Source: Clostridia bacterium (GTDB lineage: Bacteria > Bacillota > Clostridia > UBA1212 > UBA1255). From it: DNA of 41,455 nt. Made by a program: the position numbers and the translations under genes. Below, one piece after another: positions 4,977-13,154 of this stretch. Each line of letters opens with the position of its first letter. The first letter of the stretch is position 1. Under the pieces are notes generated by a model, which did no database searches, was not told the origin of the DNA, and saw only the letters and a list, made by a program, of their open reading frames with translations. The stretch covers positions 1 through 41,455 of the forward strand of contig JAFZSK010000089.1 of the NCBI GenBank assembly GCA_017620915.1, written 5' to 3'.

Positions 4977-7581
4977 CCCCGGCACCTCCGTAAGTGCGAA
5001 TAGCTTCCAGCACCTCAATGAAATTGCCGCCGGATACGACCCAGCCATCCACGTAAGAGTATACAAAAGTCATGGAGTTACAAGGAAGTTGCCCGCCCAG
5101 GCTTTCATTGATACCGGACAGGTCAACGGTGGCAGTAAAAGTGTTCTCTGTTTTGTTGACTTCAATGGTGTATGTGAGCGGATCATCGCGGAGCAAAGCA
5201 ATAAACTCCTTGTAAAGCGCAGAGCAGCTGTCGCTGAATACAAATGCTCCGTTCGCGTCTTTTTCACCGCGAATATACAGTTTGCCGTCAAAAACACCTG
5301 CCTGCGGGCCGCTCATCAGCTCTGCTGCCACGTCGCCGGTGCAGAATCCTTTCAGGTACTCACGCCATTTTTCAGGAGAATCAAGACCGGGCGGCATGAT
5401 CAGGAACGATCCTTCAGAGTTATCTACCGTTTTCCTGCCTCCGACCGGCACGCCCTCGTAGCGCAATCCCTGCCCGTTGAAGACATCATACCCGATTAGA
5501 GAAAGCGCCTTAACAGATAAAGATACTATATAACGCTGAACGTAACTCCTCAGGCTTTGTGCGCTGTCCGGACTGTATAATGTGCTTGCTTTATATGTCA
5601 GCCAGATCTCAGACCAGTCTTCGTTTACGATCGTCCACTTGCCGGTGCCGGAATAAGGAGAAACACTCTTCCCGTTTACTTCGTATCTGAGAGTATATTT
5701 TATAGGCACACTCTTTCGCTCGTCGTAACCGTACTCAGCCGAAAGATATGTGACAGAGGCGATCACTTCATTGTCCGAATTGCCGGGATAAATAGTGATG
5801 TAGTCATACGTACGGTCCGGCAAAATCTTCAGTCCGCGCGCTTCGGGAGGATATTGCTCATCGTACTCGCGCACCAGTTTTTGCGCGGTCTCCCGGATCG
5901 TAAGGCCGGATGGCGGCGAAATGATCAGGTCCAGTACGTTTCCGCCGGTGATGCGCCACCTGCCGTCGACCCGGCTGAATTCTGCCTTGTATTTCAGTTT
6001 GGTTTTGCCGTCGCGGGCAATACAAGTGATATTGACCACCGCCGTTCCGTCGCCGGTGTTGTCAACGCTGATATGATCATACAGCGTATAGTCGGAACTG
6101 AACGGGCGCACCGGACCGTCGTAATAAACCGGGTCAATATTTATTGCCCACGGCGCCTGCCCCGCCGGACCATTGTCGCCGGAATCTTCAAACAGGCCGA
6201 ATCTTTTATCTGAACCGACCGCCCATACGTACTGAGCCGGAAGCACTTTATAGAGTTGCTCCGGTACGTAATAGATATGGATCCCGTTTATCGTAAGCTC
6301 CCAGTACGCTCGCGTAGAAGGGAGATAATCAAAATGCGGCGCTCCATACCCGCCGGTCCATTTTTCCGGCGAGTATCTCAGCCCGTCATATATATCGAAG
6401 AAGATCTCCAGCGCACCGGCCGCAGTCTCTTTGGAAAGCGGTCCCGAATCCGCCTCCTTGATCCTTAAATACTCTTCCCGGGCGCGCCTGTATCGCTCTT
6501 TAAAGGATTCCAGTAACTCGGCATTGGAGGGATAGGCATAATACGGAGACTGGCTGATGATATAATTGACCGCGTCCTCTTCGCTTTCAAACAGTCTTCC
6601 ATAGTCGTAATCATCGATATATCCGCGTTCCCTGCTCGTGATTATCCTGTCTCCGCAAACAATGCTTCCTTCCATTTTGAATTCGGCGCGGATCCGGTCT
6701 TTATCTCCGGAATAAAGCAGCTCGATCTCTTCGGATGAATACAGCCGGCAGGAGAACTGCGGCGAATAATCCTGCCATCTGCAGTATTCCTGCAGTTCTG
6801 CTTTGGAAACGCCGTATCTGATGATCTCAGTCAAAACTCCGGGCATCGACGTCTGGTCGTACTCCAACGTTCGCAGATCTGACGAGTTGTACCGGCTTGA
6901 GATGGGTTCGCGATATCCGAACGCCTTTACGAAAGCGTCCGGCAGATATCGATATTTATAAGCGTACCTGCTGCCGATCCCGGACTCATATATATATTCT
7001 CCTTCCTCTTCCGGAAGTTTTTCTTCCGCCGGTTTTTCCGGAATAGCCGCGTTTTTCCAGGCTTCGTACGCCTCCGGATCCGCTTCGCGGTATCTGACCC
7101 ACGCGCTGTAATCGGTCATATAGTCCGGAAGCGGTTCGGCCGTGGGCGCCGGCGTGGCGGTGATCTCCGCGGTAGGTTCGGCCGTCGGTTCAGGAGTCGG
7201 TTCGGCCGTGGGCGTCGGGGTCTCTGTGACCTCGGCTGTAGGCGCAGCGGTGGGTTTGGTCGTGGGAGTCGCGGTATATGTTGGCCGCACCGGCGTTTCG
7301 GAGGGCGTGGGCAATTCGGAGATATAATTCGTTGTCTCCGGCGGATCGATCGTACGTTTTCTGCTGTCAATGAACAGATAAATGACCGTTCCCAGCAGCG
7401 CCACGGCAAGCACGGCCGCGGCGATCACACCGCCCAGCCGGCTTTTCCGCGTTCCTGCCGCAGTACCTCCCGCGCCGGATGTATTCGTGAGTTCCGGAGC
7501 GCCAGGCGCGAACATGTCTGCTTCTTTCACCAGATCATCCGAAATGTCCCGCATACAGTATTTCAGATCTCCGTCATTCAT
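4966..7581 (-). CDS. Membrane-anchored extracytoplasmic protein, putative anti-sigma/sensor
   Basis: 871 residues. A short cytoplasmic N-terminus (about 1-48, with an acidic helix near DISDDLVKEADMF) leads to one transmembrane helix at about 50-71. A Thr/Pro/Glu/Ala-rich stalk (about 88-150) carries a large extracellular domain. I do not recognise the outer domain. The start ATG at 7581 has GGAGGGG 8 nt upstream and overlaps the ECF sigma stop as ATGA. Position directly after an ECF sigma gene, plus cytoplasmic tail, single helix and large ectodomain, is the usual plan of an anti-sigma factor that senses outside signals. I see no zinc-binding HxxxCxxC motif, so the anti-sigma role is inferred from context only. 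Confidence 0.75.
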   Translation of the reverse strand: MNDGDLKYCMRDISDDLVKEADMFAPGAPELTNTSGAGGTAAGTRKSRLGGVIAAAVLAVALLGTVIYLFIDSRKRTIDPPETTNYISELPTPSETPVRPTYTATPTTKPTAAPTAEVTETPTPTAEPTPEPTAEPTAEITATPAPTAEPLPDYMTDYSAWVRYREADPEAYEAWKNAAIPEKPAEEKLPEEEGEYIYESGIGSRYAYKYRYLPDAFVKAFGYREPISSRYNSSDLRTLEYDQTSMPGVLTEIIRYGVSKAELQEYCRWQDYSPQFSCRLYSSEEIELLYSGDKDRIRAEFKMEGSIVCGDRIITSRERGYIDDYDYGRLFESEEDAVNYIISQSPYYAYPSNAELLESFKERYRRAREEYLRIKEADSGPLSKETAAGALEIFFDIYDGLRYSPEKWTGGYGAPHFDYLPSTRAYWELTINGIHIYYVPEQLYKVLPAQYVWAVGSDKRFGLFEDSGDNGPAGQAPWAINIDPVYYDGPVRPFSSDYTLYDHISVDNTGDGTAVVNITCIARDGKTKLKYKAEFSRVDGRWRITGGNVLDLIISPPSGLTIRETAQKLVREYDEQYPPEARGLKILPDRTYDYITIYPGNSDNEVIASVTYLSAEYGYDERKSVPIKYTLRYEVNGKSVSPYSGTGKWTIVNEDWSEIWLTYKASTLYSPDSAQSLRSYVQRYIVSLSVKALSLIGYDVFNGQGLRYEGVPVGGRKTVDNSEGSFLIMPPGLDSPEKWREYLKGFCTGDVAAELMSGPQAGVFDGKLYIRGEKDANGAFVFSDSCSALYKEFIALLRDDPLTYTIEVNKTENTFTATVDLSGINESLGGQLPCNSMTFVYSYVDGWVVSGGNFIEVLEAIRTYGGAGDAG

Positions 7582-8123
7582 GAACCAAACCCCTCCTTCT
7601 CCAGAAACTTTTTGAGGCCGCTTTTCACGCGATTCAGCGTGGAATTCACCGTACCTTCCGGCATTCCGAGCTTTCGGGCAATTTCCGTTGCCGGCGCGTC
7701 GTAATAATAGCGGGCAACAAAAATACGCCGCTTGTTTTCAGGCAGCGTATGCAGATACTCGTTTATAAGCGCGCTGAGCGCCAGTCTGTCCAGCGGGTCG
7801 TTTTCTGCCGCGGCAATATCTTCCGCAGCCGGTTCCGTTCCGCCCGGCGCCGTCCGCTTTTGCCGGGTGCGTTCTTTGAAGCGGTTGATGGCAACGTTTC
7901 TCGCCGTTGCCGCCAGATACGGTTTAAGCTTTTTGGGCGCGTTCTCCCGCCCCGCTTCCCAGACCTTCAGCAGCACGTCGTTCACGCATTCGTCCGCGTC
8001 TTCATCATTTCCCAGCACATTGAAGGCCACGGTGTGACAATACGCGCCGTACTTGCGTTCAAGCTCCGCTATAGCTTTTTCGTCCCGGCTTTCGATCAGC
8101 CTGAGAATCTCGCCGTCGGTCAA
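7578..8123 (-). CDS. ECF-family RNA polymerase sigma factor
   Basis: 181 residues from a TTG start at 8123, chosen because GAGGAGG lies 8 nt upstream (8138-8132). A further in-frame TTG at 8153 has no ribosome site. Region 2 spans about 17-85 (AIAELERKYG, DADECVNDVLLKVW, YLAATARNVAINRFK). A charged linker follows, then region 4 (about 115-175) with LPENKRRIFVARYY and a helix-turn-helix containing ATEIARKLGMPEGTVNSTLNR. No region 3 is present, as expected for ECF sigmas. The gene is first in an operon with a membrane protein and a tyrosine phosphatase. ECF operons are often self-activated; I could not find a convincing -35/-10 pair in the 60 bp upstream. Confidence 0.92.
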   Translation of the reverse strand: MTDGEILRLIESRDEKAIAELERKYGAYCHTVAFNVLGNDEDADECVNDVLLKVWEAGRENAPKKLKPYLAATARNVAINRFKERTRQKRTAPGGTEPAAEDIAAAENDPLDRLALSALINEYLHTLPENKRRIFVARYYYDAPATEIARKLGMPEGTVNSTLNRVKSGLKKFLEKEGFGS

Positions 8124-8186
8124 TCTCCGCGCCTCCTCTACACTAATAGACAACGAACGGCATGCGTTTCTTCCACTTATAGAAAA

Positions 8187-8963
8187 TTATTTGTTCTTAC
8201 CGGCTTTTTTCTTTGCGAGCACTTCGGCGACTATGACCGCCGCGATTACCACTGCGCCGCAGATCAGGCCGATGATCAGACCGGTCTTCGGGTCGCCGGA
8301 TTTATCGTCAGCATTATTGTCCGCAGGCGCATCGGTGGCAGTATTGTCCACGGGTGCGTCGGTGGGTGCCTGCGTCGGTGCGGCGGTGGGTGCCTGCGTG
8401 GGTGCTTCCGTGGGCACGTCGGTGGGTGCAGCAGTAGGTTCTACAGTCGGCTCGGAAGTAGGTTCGGCAGTCGGTTCGTCGTTCGGCCCGGCAGTAGGTT
8501 CGTCCACCGGCTCGGCGGTTGGGTTGGCAGTTGGCTCGGCTGTAGGGTTTGCAGTAGGCTCCGGTTCGTCGCCGATCTCGAAGTAAACAGGCTCCATACC
8601 GTCAAAGGGCTCGTAACCGTCGTTGGCCAAAACGATCGCAAAGTATTCACCGGGGACCAGTTCGAACCCGTTGAAAACGCCTTCGCGGTTCCGGCTGGCA
8701 ACCGCCGCATCATCCGGGAACACCCAGGTGCCGCCGTCATTGCCCACATACCACCAGACCGTTGATATCTGGTATGTGTCCTGCGCCGCCGGATAGATGC
8801 CGATCCAGTCCGTGTCTCCGAAGTCGCCGTTGACCTCGATGGTGAGCTCGCCGTCCGCAACTTCAACGGTCAATATATCCGATTCTTCCGCGCTGACCGA
8901 GATCGCTCCGCAGAGCCCGCTCAGCAATAATACCGCAACGATTACAGCAATCAGTTTTTTCAT
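8187..8963 (-). CDS. Secreted surface protein with Thr/Pro stalk and wall-sorting-like tail
   Basis: 258 residues from the ATG at 8963 (AAAGGAAG upstream). Residues 1-26 form a signal peptide (MKKLIAVIVAVLLL core, ending near SVSAEE). A compact domain of about 100 residues with a DTDWIGIYPA motif follows; DWIGIY-type strands occur in some beta-sandwich domains, but I cannot name the family. About 80 residues of A-E-P-T repeats form a stalk. The C-terminus has DPKTG, a hydrophobic helix and a Lys-rich end, the arrangement of a sortase substrate with a non-LPxTG motif; sortase processing is inferred. The protein at 29379-30761 ends the same way. The gene lies immediately upstream of the ECF sigma gene and may be co-regulated. 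Confidence 0.8.
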   Translation of the reverse strand: MKKLIAVIVAVLLLSGLCGAISVSAEESDILTVEVADGELTIEVNGDFGDTDWIGIYPAAQDTYQISTVWWYVGNDGGTWVFPDDAAVASRNREGVFNGFELVPGEYFAIVLANDGYEPFDGMEPVYFEIGDEPEPTANPTAEPTANPTAEPVDEPTAGPNDEPTAEPTSEPTVEPTAAPTDVPTEAPTQAPTAAPTQAPTDAPVDNTATDAPADNNADDKSGDPKTGLIIGLICGAVVIAAVIVAEVLAKKKAGKNK

Positions 8964-9008
8964 TTCGATCTTCCTTTCGTGCCCGGAGTTGTCCGGCGGC
9001 ATGGTCGT

Positions 9009-9014
9009 ATTATA
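9009..9014 (-). promoter_or_regulatory. -10 box for the surface protein gene
   Basis: TATAAT on the minus strand, about 45 bp upstream of the ATG at 8963. The -35 hexamer at 17 bp spacing (TACATT, 9037-9032) is weak. Confidence 0.5.
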
Positions 9015-9033
9015 GCACAATTTGAAGGTGAAA

Positions 9034-9062
9034 TGTACATTTCCTGCAATATATGCTATTAT
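9034..9062 (+). promoter_or_regulatory. Possible promoter for the YhhN-family gene
   Basis: TGTACA (9034-9039) and TATTAT (9057-9062) with 17 bp between them, followed by a leader of roughly 40 nt to the ATG at 9111. It overlaps the divergent promoter region of the surface protein gene. Confidence 0.4.
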
Positions 9063-9110
9063 TAGCCCGTCAGCCGAAACGGCTTGCAAATTGATTTAAG
9101 GAATATCTTA

Positions 9111-9812
9111 ATGACTGTTTTTATTGTTTTGCTTATACTCTCCCTCTCCCTCGCCGCGCTGTACGTCGCGGGCGTGATCAAACCGCCGCTGTTGGCCAAA
9201 ACATTGGCCTCGCTGGCGTTCGTGGCGCTGGGCGCGTACTCACTGTTTGCGCCGGGCGGCATCGGACCGCTTTCCACGCAGATCGGCTGGCATTTATCCC
9301 ACCCGTTTTACGTACGGCTGTTCTGCGGGCTGGTTGCCGGCGCGCTGGGAGATGTGCTGCTGGAATTGTTTGACAGCAAAAACAAGCTGTTTTTCCTGGG
9401 GGTGGGGGCGTTTTTTATTGGCCACGTGCTGTATGTGGCGGCGTTTAGCTATATTGACCACTCAGCGGCGTGGATCGCGCTGCTGTGCGCATTTCCGGTA
9501 GCGGCGGTGTTGACGGTGTTGTCCGCACGCCTGCTCACCTTCGAAGGCCCGCGGCGGCTGATCCTGCTGTGCTACATGTTCGCGCTGTCTTTTATGTGCG
9601 CTTACGCCTGGACGATCCTGATCCGCGGCGGCAACACGCCCTTCCTTCTGATCGCGCCGGGGGCAACGCTCTTCCTCGTCAGCGATACCACCCTCGGCCT
9701 CCAGCTGTTCGCGGGTGACCGCCTCGCGCAGCACCGCCGCCTGCTGGGGACGATATGCCTGATCACCTACTACCTGGCGCAGAACCTGATCGCGGTGTCG
9801 GTGTCAATTTAA
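9111..9812 (+). CDS. YhhN/TMEM86 family membrane protein (lysoplasmalogenase-like)
   Basis: 233 residues with seven or eight hydrophobic helices. The family signature GALGDVLLEL followed by FLGVGAFFIGHVLYVAAF is clear near residues 75-112. Animal TMEM86 proteins hydrolyse the vinyl-ether bond of lysoplasmalogens; bacterial members are mostly uncharacterised, so substrate is uncertain. Plasmalogens are common in anaerobic Clostridia, so the role would be plausible. The start is the ATG at 9111 with AAGGA 8 nt upstream; a TTG at 9084 is in frame but has no ribosome site. The stop overlaps the convergent WYL gene by 9 bp. Confidence 0.85.
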   Translation: MTVFIVLLILSLSLAALYVAGVIKPPLLAKTLASLAFVALGAYSLFAPGGIGPLSTQIGWHLSHPFYVRLFCGLVAGALGDVLLELFDSKNKLFFLGVGAFFIGHVLYVAAFSYIDHSAAWIALLCAFPVAAVLTVLSARLLTFEGPRRLILLCYMFALSFMCAYAWTILIRGGNTPFLLIAPGATLFLVSDTTLGLQLFAGDRLAQHRRLLGTICLITYYLAQNLIAVSVSI

Positions 9813-10790
9813 AGTATCATATTTTTCCGCCGCTTTCCGCAGATTCTCCGCCACCTTCTCACGAATTGACGCCGGCGCCAAGACGGTAACGTATGCGGCG
9901 TATTGCATTGCCCAGAATACCATTGCCATCGGGCTGGAGCGTACCGTTGCCAGCAGCCGGTCGCCGTCGCGGCTGAACCGCACGTCCTTGCCGAACCAGT
10001 CCACGATCTGGTCCACGACCTCCTCATCCACCTCCAGCTCGATCAGCTCCGGCTTGTCCGAAAACATGTACGGCAGCGCGGTGGTCAATACGCTGTAATC
10101 GATGCCCCGCTCGTACCCTTCGATGCTGCGCAGCGGCACCAGCGGCCGTTCGGATATCCGGATGTTGGTGATGCGGTCAACGCGCAAAAAAGACATATGC
10201 TTCCAGTACGTGCTGTATGCCATCAGGTAATAGTGCTGGTTGTGCAAGATCAGCTGATAGGGCGACTCGCGCCGGAAAGACGATTTGTGCAGCTTCTTGT
10301 CCGTACCGAAATGGTTATAGTCGCATTCGATCATTTTGCCCGCTTCTATCGCCGCGTCAATGATCTCAATGTTGTAAAACAGCTGCCGCTGCTGCGTTTT
10401 GTCCCACTGGTCGACGGTATGGATGTATTTCACGCGCCTTTTGAAATGCCGGCTGGTCAGACCGCACAGCCGGTCGATCAGGCTCTTCGAGTCCCGGGCG
10501 GAAATGTGCTTGCTCGCCAGAATGGAGTCGATGATCAGGCGCAGTTCATTGTCGTCGAACGTCCGCCCGCACAGGTAGCTGCCCTGCCGCCCCGACTCGA
10601 TATCGAAGCCGGCTTCTTCCAGCAGCGCCAGGTTGCGGCTGATCGCCTTCCGCTCGAGGGCAATGCCGTACTCCCGTTCCAATATGCGGGCAATATCCTC
10701 CTGCGTGAGCGGATGGTCAACATCGCTCTCCCGCTCCAATATCCGCAATATCCGTATTAAAGCCAGCTTTTTGGGTTCCTGATCTGTCAT
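9804..10790 (-). CDS. WYL-domain transcriptional regulator
   Basis: 328 residues. The N-terminal winged helix (about 8-70) contains LTQEDIARILEREYG and RKAISRNLALLEEAGFDIES, a DeoR-like DNA-binding domain. The WYL domain is at about 140-225 (FRRESPYQLILHNQHYYLMAY, FLRVDRITNI) and the C-terminal WCX part covers about 240-325. WYL regulators bind nucleic acid or nucleotide-like ligands and control many accessory functions. The start ATG at 10790 has AGAGGAG upstream and a strong promoter of its own. It is convergent with the YhhN gene, so its target is not evident from position. Confidence 0.9.
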   Translation of the reverse strand: MTDQEPKKLALIRILRILERESDVDHPLTQEDIARILEREYGIALERKAISRNLALLEEAGFDIESGRQGSYLCGRTFDDNELRLIIDSILASKHISARDSKSLIDRLCGLTSRHFKRRVKYIHTVDQWDKTQQRQLFYNIEIIDAAIEAGKMIECDYNHFGTDKKLHKSSFRRESPYQLILHNQHYYLMAYSTYWKHMSFLRVDRITNIRISERPLVPLRSIEGYERGIDYSVLTTALPYMFSDKPELIELEVDEEVVDQIVDWFGKDVRFSRDGDRLLATVRSSPMAMVFWAMQYAAYVTVLAPASIREKVAENLRKAAEKYDTLN

Positions 10791-10848
10791 ATGAGGCTCC
10801 TCTTTTAAATGATTCTTGCGTTTGAGAAAAAGTTGTATCTAAGTGAAA

Positions 10849-10877
10849 AGTATAGCATAAAAAGGCAATCTTTACAA
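10849..10877 (-). promoter_or_regulatory. Promoter of the WYL regulator
   Basis: TTGTAA (10877-10872), 17-bp spacer, TATACT (10854-10849) on the minus strand. Predicted start is near 10842, giving a leader of about 50 nt. Confidence 0.7.
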
Positions 10878-10890
10878 TTAGTCATCGTCT

Positions 10891-11259
10891 TTAGGATATT
10901 TGTCCTTTTCTGCTCTCTGGATAAATATCTGAATATTCCCAGTTACTTTCTCTATCCGCATGCTCTTCCCAGTATTGTGTACGGATCACCCGGGCATCTG
11001 TTATCATGATCACGTTCGAAAAGTACTTTTCGGGATCACCGCCTGCAGTCGGGTCTTCGATCGGGCAATATGTATCGGTTATTATCTGATTGTCCCAGCC
11101 TAAAAATGAATTCTCCCACACATCTGAATACATAACATAAGCGCCACATTTTTTACAGCGATATAAAACACGATAATCATCCCACCAGACAAAACCGCCT
11201 GCCAAAACTTCTAAATCACGGTTTTCAACAGCATGATTTGGATCCGGGTCCGAAAACAT
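10891..11259 (-). CDS. Small hypothetical protein with a CxxC knuckle, possibly disrupted start
   Basis: 122 residues, acidic and rich in Trp and Tyr, with a CKKCG knuckle near residue 35 that could bind metal. I do not recognise the family; small proteins of this look are sometimes immunity proteins, but nothing here proves it. Base composition is lower in GC than its neighbours, which hints at acquisition. The ATG at 11259 has no ribosome site. A strong site (AAAGGAGGGG) and ATG lie at 11286, in the same frame, but a TGA at 11265-11263 interrupts after seven codons. Either the gene is nonsense-mutated near its start or it is re-initiated after a leader minigene. Confidence 0.6.
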   Translation of the reverse strand: MFSDPDPNHAVENRDLEVLAGGFVWWDDYRVLYRCKKCGAYVMYSDVWENSFLGWDNQIITDTYCPIEDPTAGGDPEKYFSNVIMITDARVIRTQYWEEHADRESNWEYSDIYPESRKGQIS

Positions 11260-11262
11260 GCA

Positions 11263-11286
11263 TCACACTTTACGTTTATCCGCCAT
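11263..11286 (-). other. Seven-codon leader frame ahead of the small hypothetical gene
   Basis: ATG at 11286 follows AAAGGAGGGG and codes for MADKRKV before TGA (11265-11263). It is in the same frame as the 122-residue gene: the stop is followed by one Cys codon and then the ATG at 11259. This could be the true N-terminus with a nonsense mutation, or a leader for re-initiation. Confidence 0.5.
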
Positions 11287-11330
11287 TTGTTTCCCCTCCT
11301 TTTTGCCCCCCTGGGAGCAATTGGAGTTTA

Positions 11331-11361
11331 ACAAAAACTGTGTACCAAAAACGGTACACAG
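11331..11361 (-). terminator. Intrinsic terminator after the four-gene operon
   Basis: On the minus strand, CTGTGTACC (11361-11353) and GGTACACAG (11346-11338) form a 9-bp stem with a 6-nt loop, followed by TTTTTGT (11337-11331). It lies 35 bp past the stop at 11396 and separates that operon from the small gene downstream. Confidence 0.85.
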
Positions 11362-11395
11362 CACAAAGCCGTGAAAACAGGGGCAACCCGCGATA

Positions 11396-12253
11396 TCAAT
11401 CTGTTTCCGACGCAATGATGACCACAAAGCGGTCGGTGCGCTTATCATACACGGTCAGGCACAGTGCGCCCCACCACTCGTGGCCGTCGTCGAAGTAATC
11501 GGACCAGTCGGTCGACCACCGGAACACTTCCAGCGCATCGGTGCCCTTAGGGAACAGAGACACATTGACCCTCTCAAAATCCGTGTTATTATAGCCGGTC
11601 TTATGCGGCGGAAACAGAAACGCCTTGCGGTAATTGAGTTCGCCGTGCAGGTCCGCCGGAGCAAAAAACGCTGCTGTCGGGATCTCCTGCGCGTCCGCTT
11701 TGGCCACATCGTAATGCCATAAGGCATCCCCTGCAGCGTCGGAAAACAGGAATGCACAGGCCCGGACCAGCGCCCGCCGGTGGGCGTCAATGCCCTGCAC
11801 ACTGTGATCGTTTTTTACCAGGCAGTACTCCACCACACATTCAGGGTAATCCGTAACCACCGAATAAAACGGATCGCCGTAAATGATCATATCTTCAACG
11901 TTTTGGCGCTCGTCCGGCCACTGAGACTTCGCTTTTTCATCTAAATCGACCGATTCCGGGTCGGACTGATCCGAAACCGCAGACTTGCGGCGGTAGAATT
12001 CCAGCGTGTCGTTCACGATGCTGTCGATCAGCGCGGCGCGGCTCCGGAAGCCTTCTGGAATGGCCACGTACAGATACCATTTTCCCGGATAATCCCAAAC
12101 GTTCTGGAAATACGTCTCCACCGGGTTGCGGTCGATCACCGTGTCCGCCTCCGGAATGATCTCCCGGACTTTCCGCAGCGCCACTTTATGAATGCCTTCT
12201 CTGAACTCCGCCGCCGCTTCCAGGTCGCAGTCCGAGTAATCATATTCAGCCAT
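11396..12253 (-). CDS. Hypothetical protein, last gene of the phosphodiesterase operon
   Basis: 285 residues, acidic and aromatic, soluble by sequence with no signal peptide or membrane segment. I do not recognise a domain. The first third (about 1-90) reads as helix-rich with YPGKWYLYVAIPEGF, the last third as strands ending in WGALCLTVYDKRTDRFVVIIAS. I chose the ATG at 12253, which overlaps the radical-SAM stop by 8 bp; a GTG at 12262 is also possible. It is followed by an intrinsic terminator, so it closes the operon. Confidence 0.7.
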   Translation of the reverse strand: MAEYDYSDCDLEAAAEFREGIHKVALRKVREIIPEADTVIDRNPVETYFQNVWDYPGKWYLYVAIPEGFRSRAALIDSIVNDTLEFYRRKSAVSDQSDPESVDLDEKAKSQWPDERQNVEDMIIYGDPFYSVVTDYPECVVEYCLVKNDHSVQGIDAHRRALVRACAFLFSDAAGDALWHYDVAKADAQEIPTAAFFAPADLHGELNYRKAFLFPPHKTGYNNTDFERVNVSLFPKGTDALEVFRWSTDWSDYFDDGHEWWGALCLTVYDKRTDRFVVIIASETD

Positions 12254-13154
12254 TATTATCACCGCTTTCGCCGCCGGTCAGATCGAACAGGCTCAGCTGA
12301 TCGTACTTTTCCGGAAATTCGCTCAAAAAGCGGAAACACGCGTCCGGGTCGGACAGAATGCCGTTGTCACCGCAGATCTTGTGAAGCAGGCGCGTCAGTT
12401 CGGCCGACCGCGGGCTGGGCAGCACGTACGCGTTGCCGTACCGCCGGATATAGCGCGCCTTCATGCCGGGGAAATGCCTGTCCAGCGCCGCGTAATAATA
12501 CTCCCGGTCGCCTTCGCGCAGGGTCAATCCCATTCCGAAATCGATGACGCCCTTCACACCCACGCGCACGCATTCGTTCAGTATGGTGGAAATGTTCTCC
12601 GGCGTATCGTTGATGAACGGCAATATCGGCGTCAGCCACACCACCGTGGGTATCCCCCGCGCCTGCATCTCTCCCAGCACTTCGATGCGGCGCCGGGTAT
12701 TACAGACGTTTGGCTCCAGTATGGCGCACAATTCGTCATCGTACGTGGTGAGCGTCATCTGGACAACGCACTTGGCGGAGCGGTTGATCTCGTCCAGCAG
12801 GTCGATATCCCGCAGGATCCGGTCGGAGTTGGTTTGGATCGCTACGCCGAAACAATTGTCCCGGATGATCTCCAGACACCTCCGGGTCAATCCGAGTTTT
12901 TCCTCGCAGTGCATATACGGGTCCGACATGGCGCCGGTGCCGATCATGCACTTTTTGCGCTTCGATCTCAGCGCCTGCTCCAGCAGTTCCGGCGCGTTGC
13001 CCTTCACTTCGATGTCCTCGAACGGGTGCGTAAACTGATAGCACGTACTGCGGCTGTCGCAATAAATACAGCCGTGGGAGCATCCGCGGTAAATATTCAT
13101 TCCCACGCGGCCGCCGCTGCCGGAAAGTATGGTTTTGGCGTCAACAAAATGCAT
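12246..13154 (-). CDS. SPL-family radical SAM protein
   Basis: 302 residues. The CxxxCxxC cluster motif CSHGCIYC (C25, C29, C32) would bind the 4Fe-4S cluster used to cleave S-adenosylmethionine. The sequence that follows (GTGAMSDPYMHCEEKLGLTR, QTNSDRILRDIDLL, VQMTLTTYDDELC) matches the spore-photoproduct-lyase-like group often annotated Rv2578c/PA0069. That group is widespread and mostly without a proven substrate, so DNA repair should not be assumed. The start ATG overlaps the previous stop as TAATG, and its end overlaps the next gene, so it is in a tightly coupled operon. Confidence 0.88.
   Translation of the reverse strand: MHFVDAKTILSGSGGRVGMNIYRGCSHGCIYCDSRSTCYQFTHPFEDIEVKGNAPELLEQALRSKRKKCMIGTGAMSDPYMHCEEKLGLTRRCLEIIRDNCFGVAIQTNSDRILRDIDLLDEINRSAKCVVQMTLTTYDDELCAILEPNVCNTRRRIEVLGEMQARGIPTVVWLTPILPFINDTPENISTILNECVRVGVKGVIDFGMGLTLREGDREYYYAALDRHFPGMKARYIRRYGNAYVLPSPRSAELTRLLHKICGDNGILSDPDACFRFLSEFPEKYDQLSLFDLTGGESGDNNG

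Noticed and set aside
11263-11265. Selenocysteine codon
   Set aside because: No convincing SECIS hairpin follows and no redox motif surrounds it; mutation or re-initiation is simpler.
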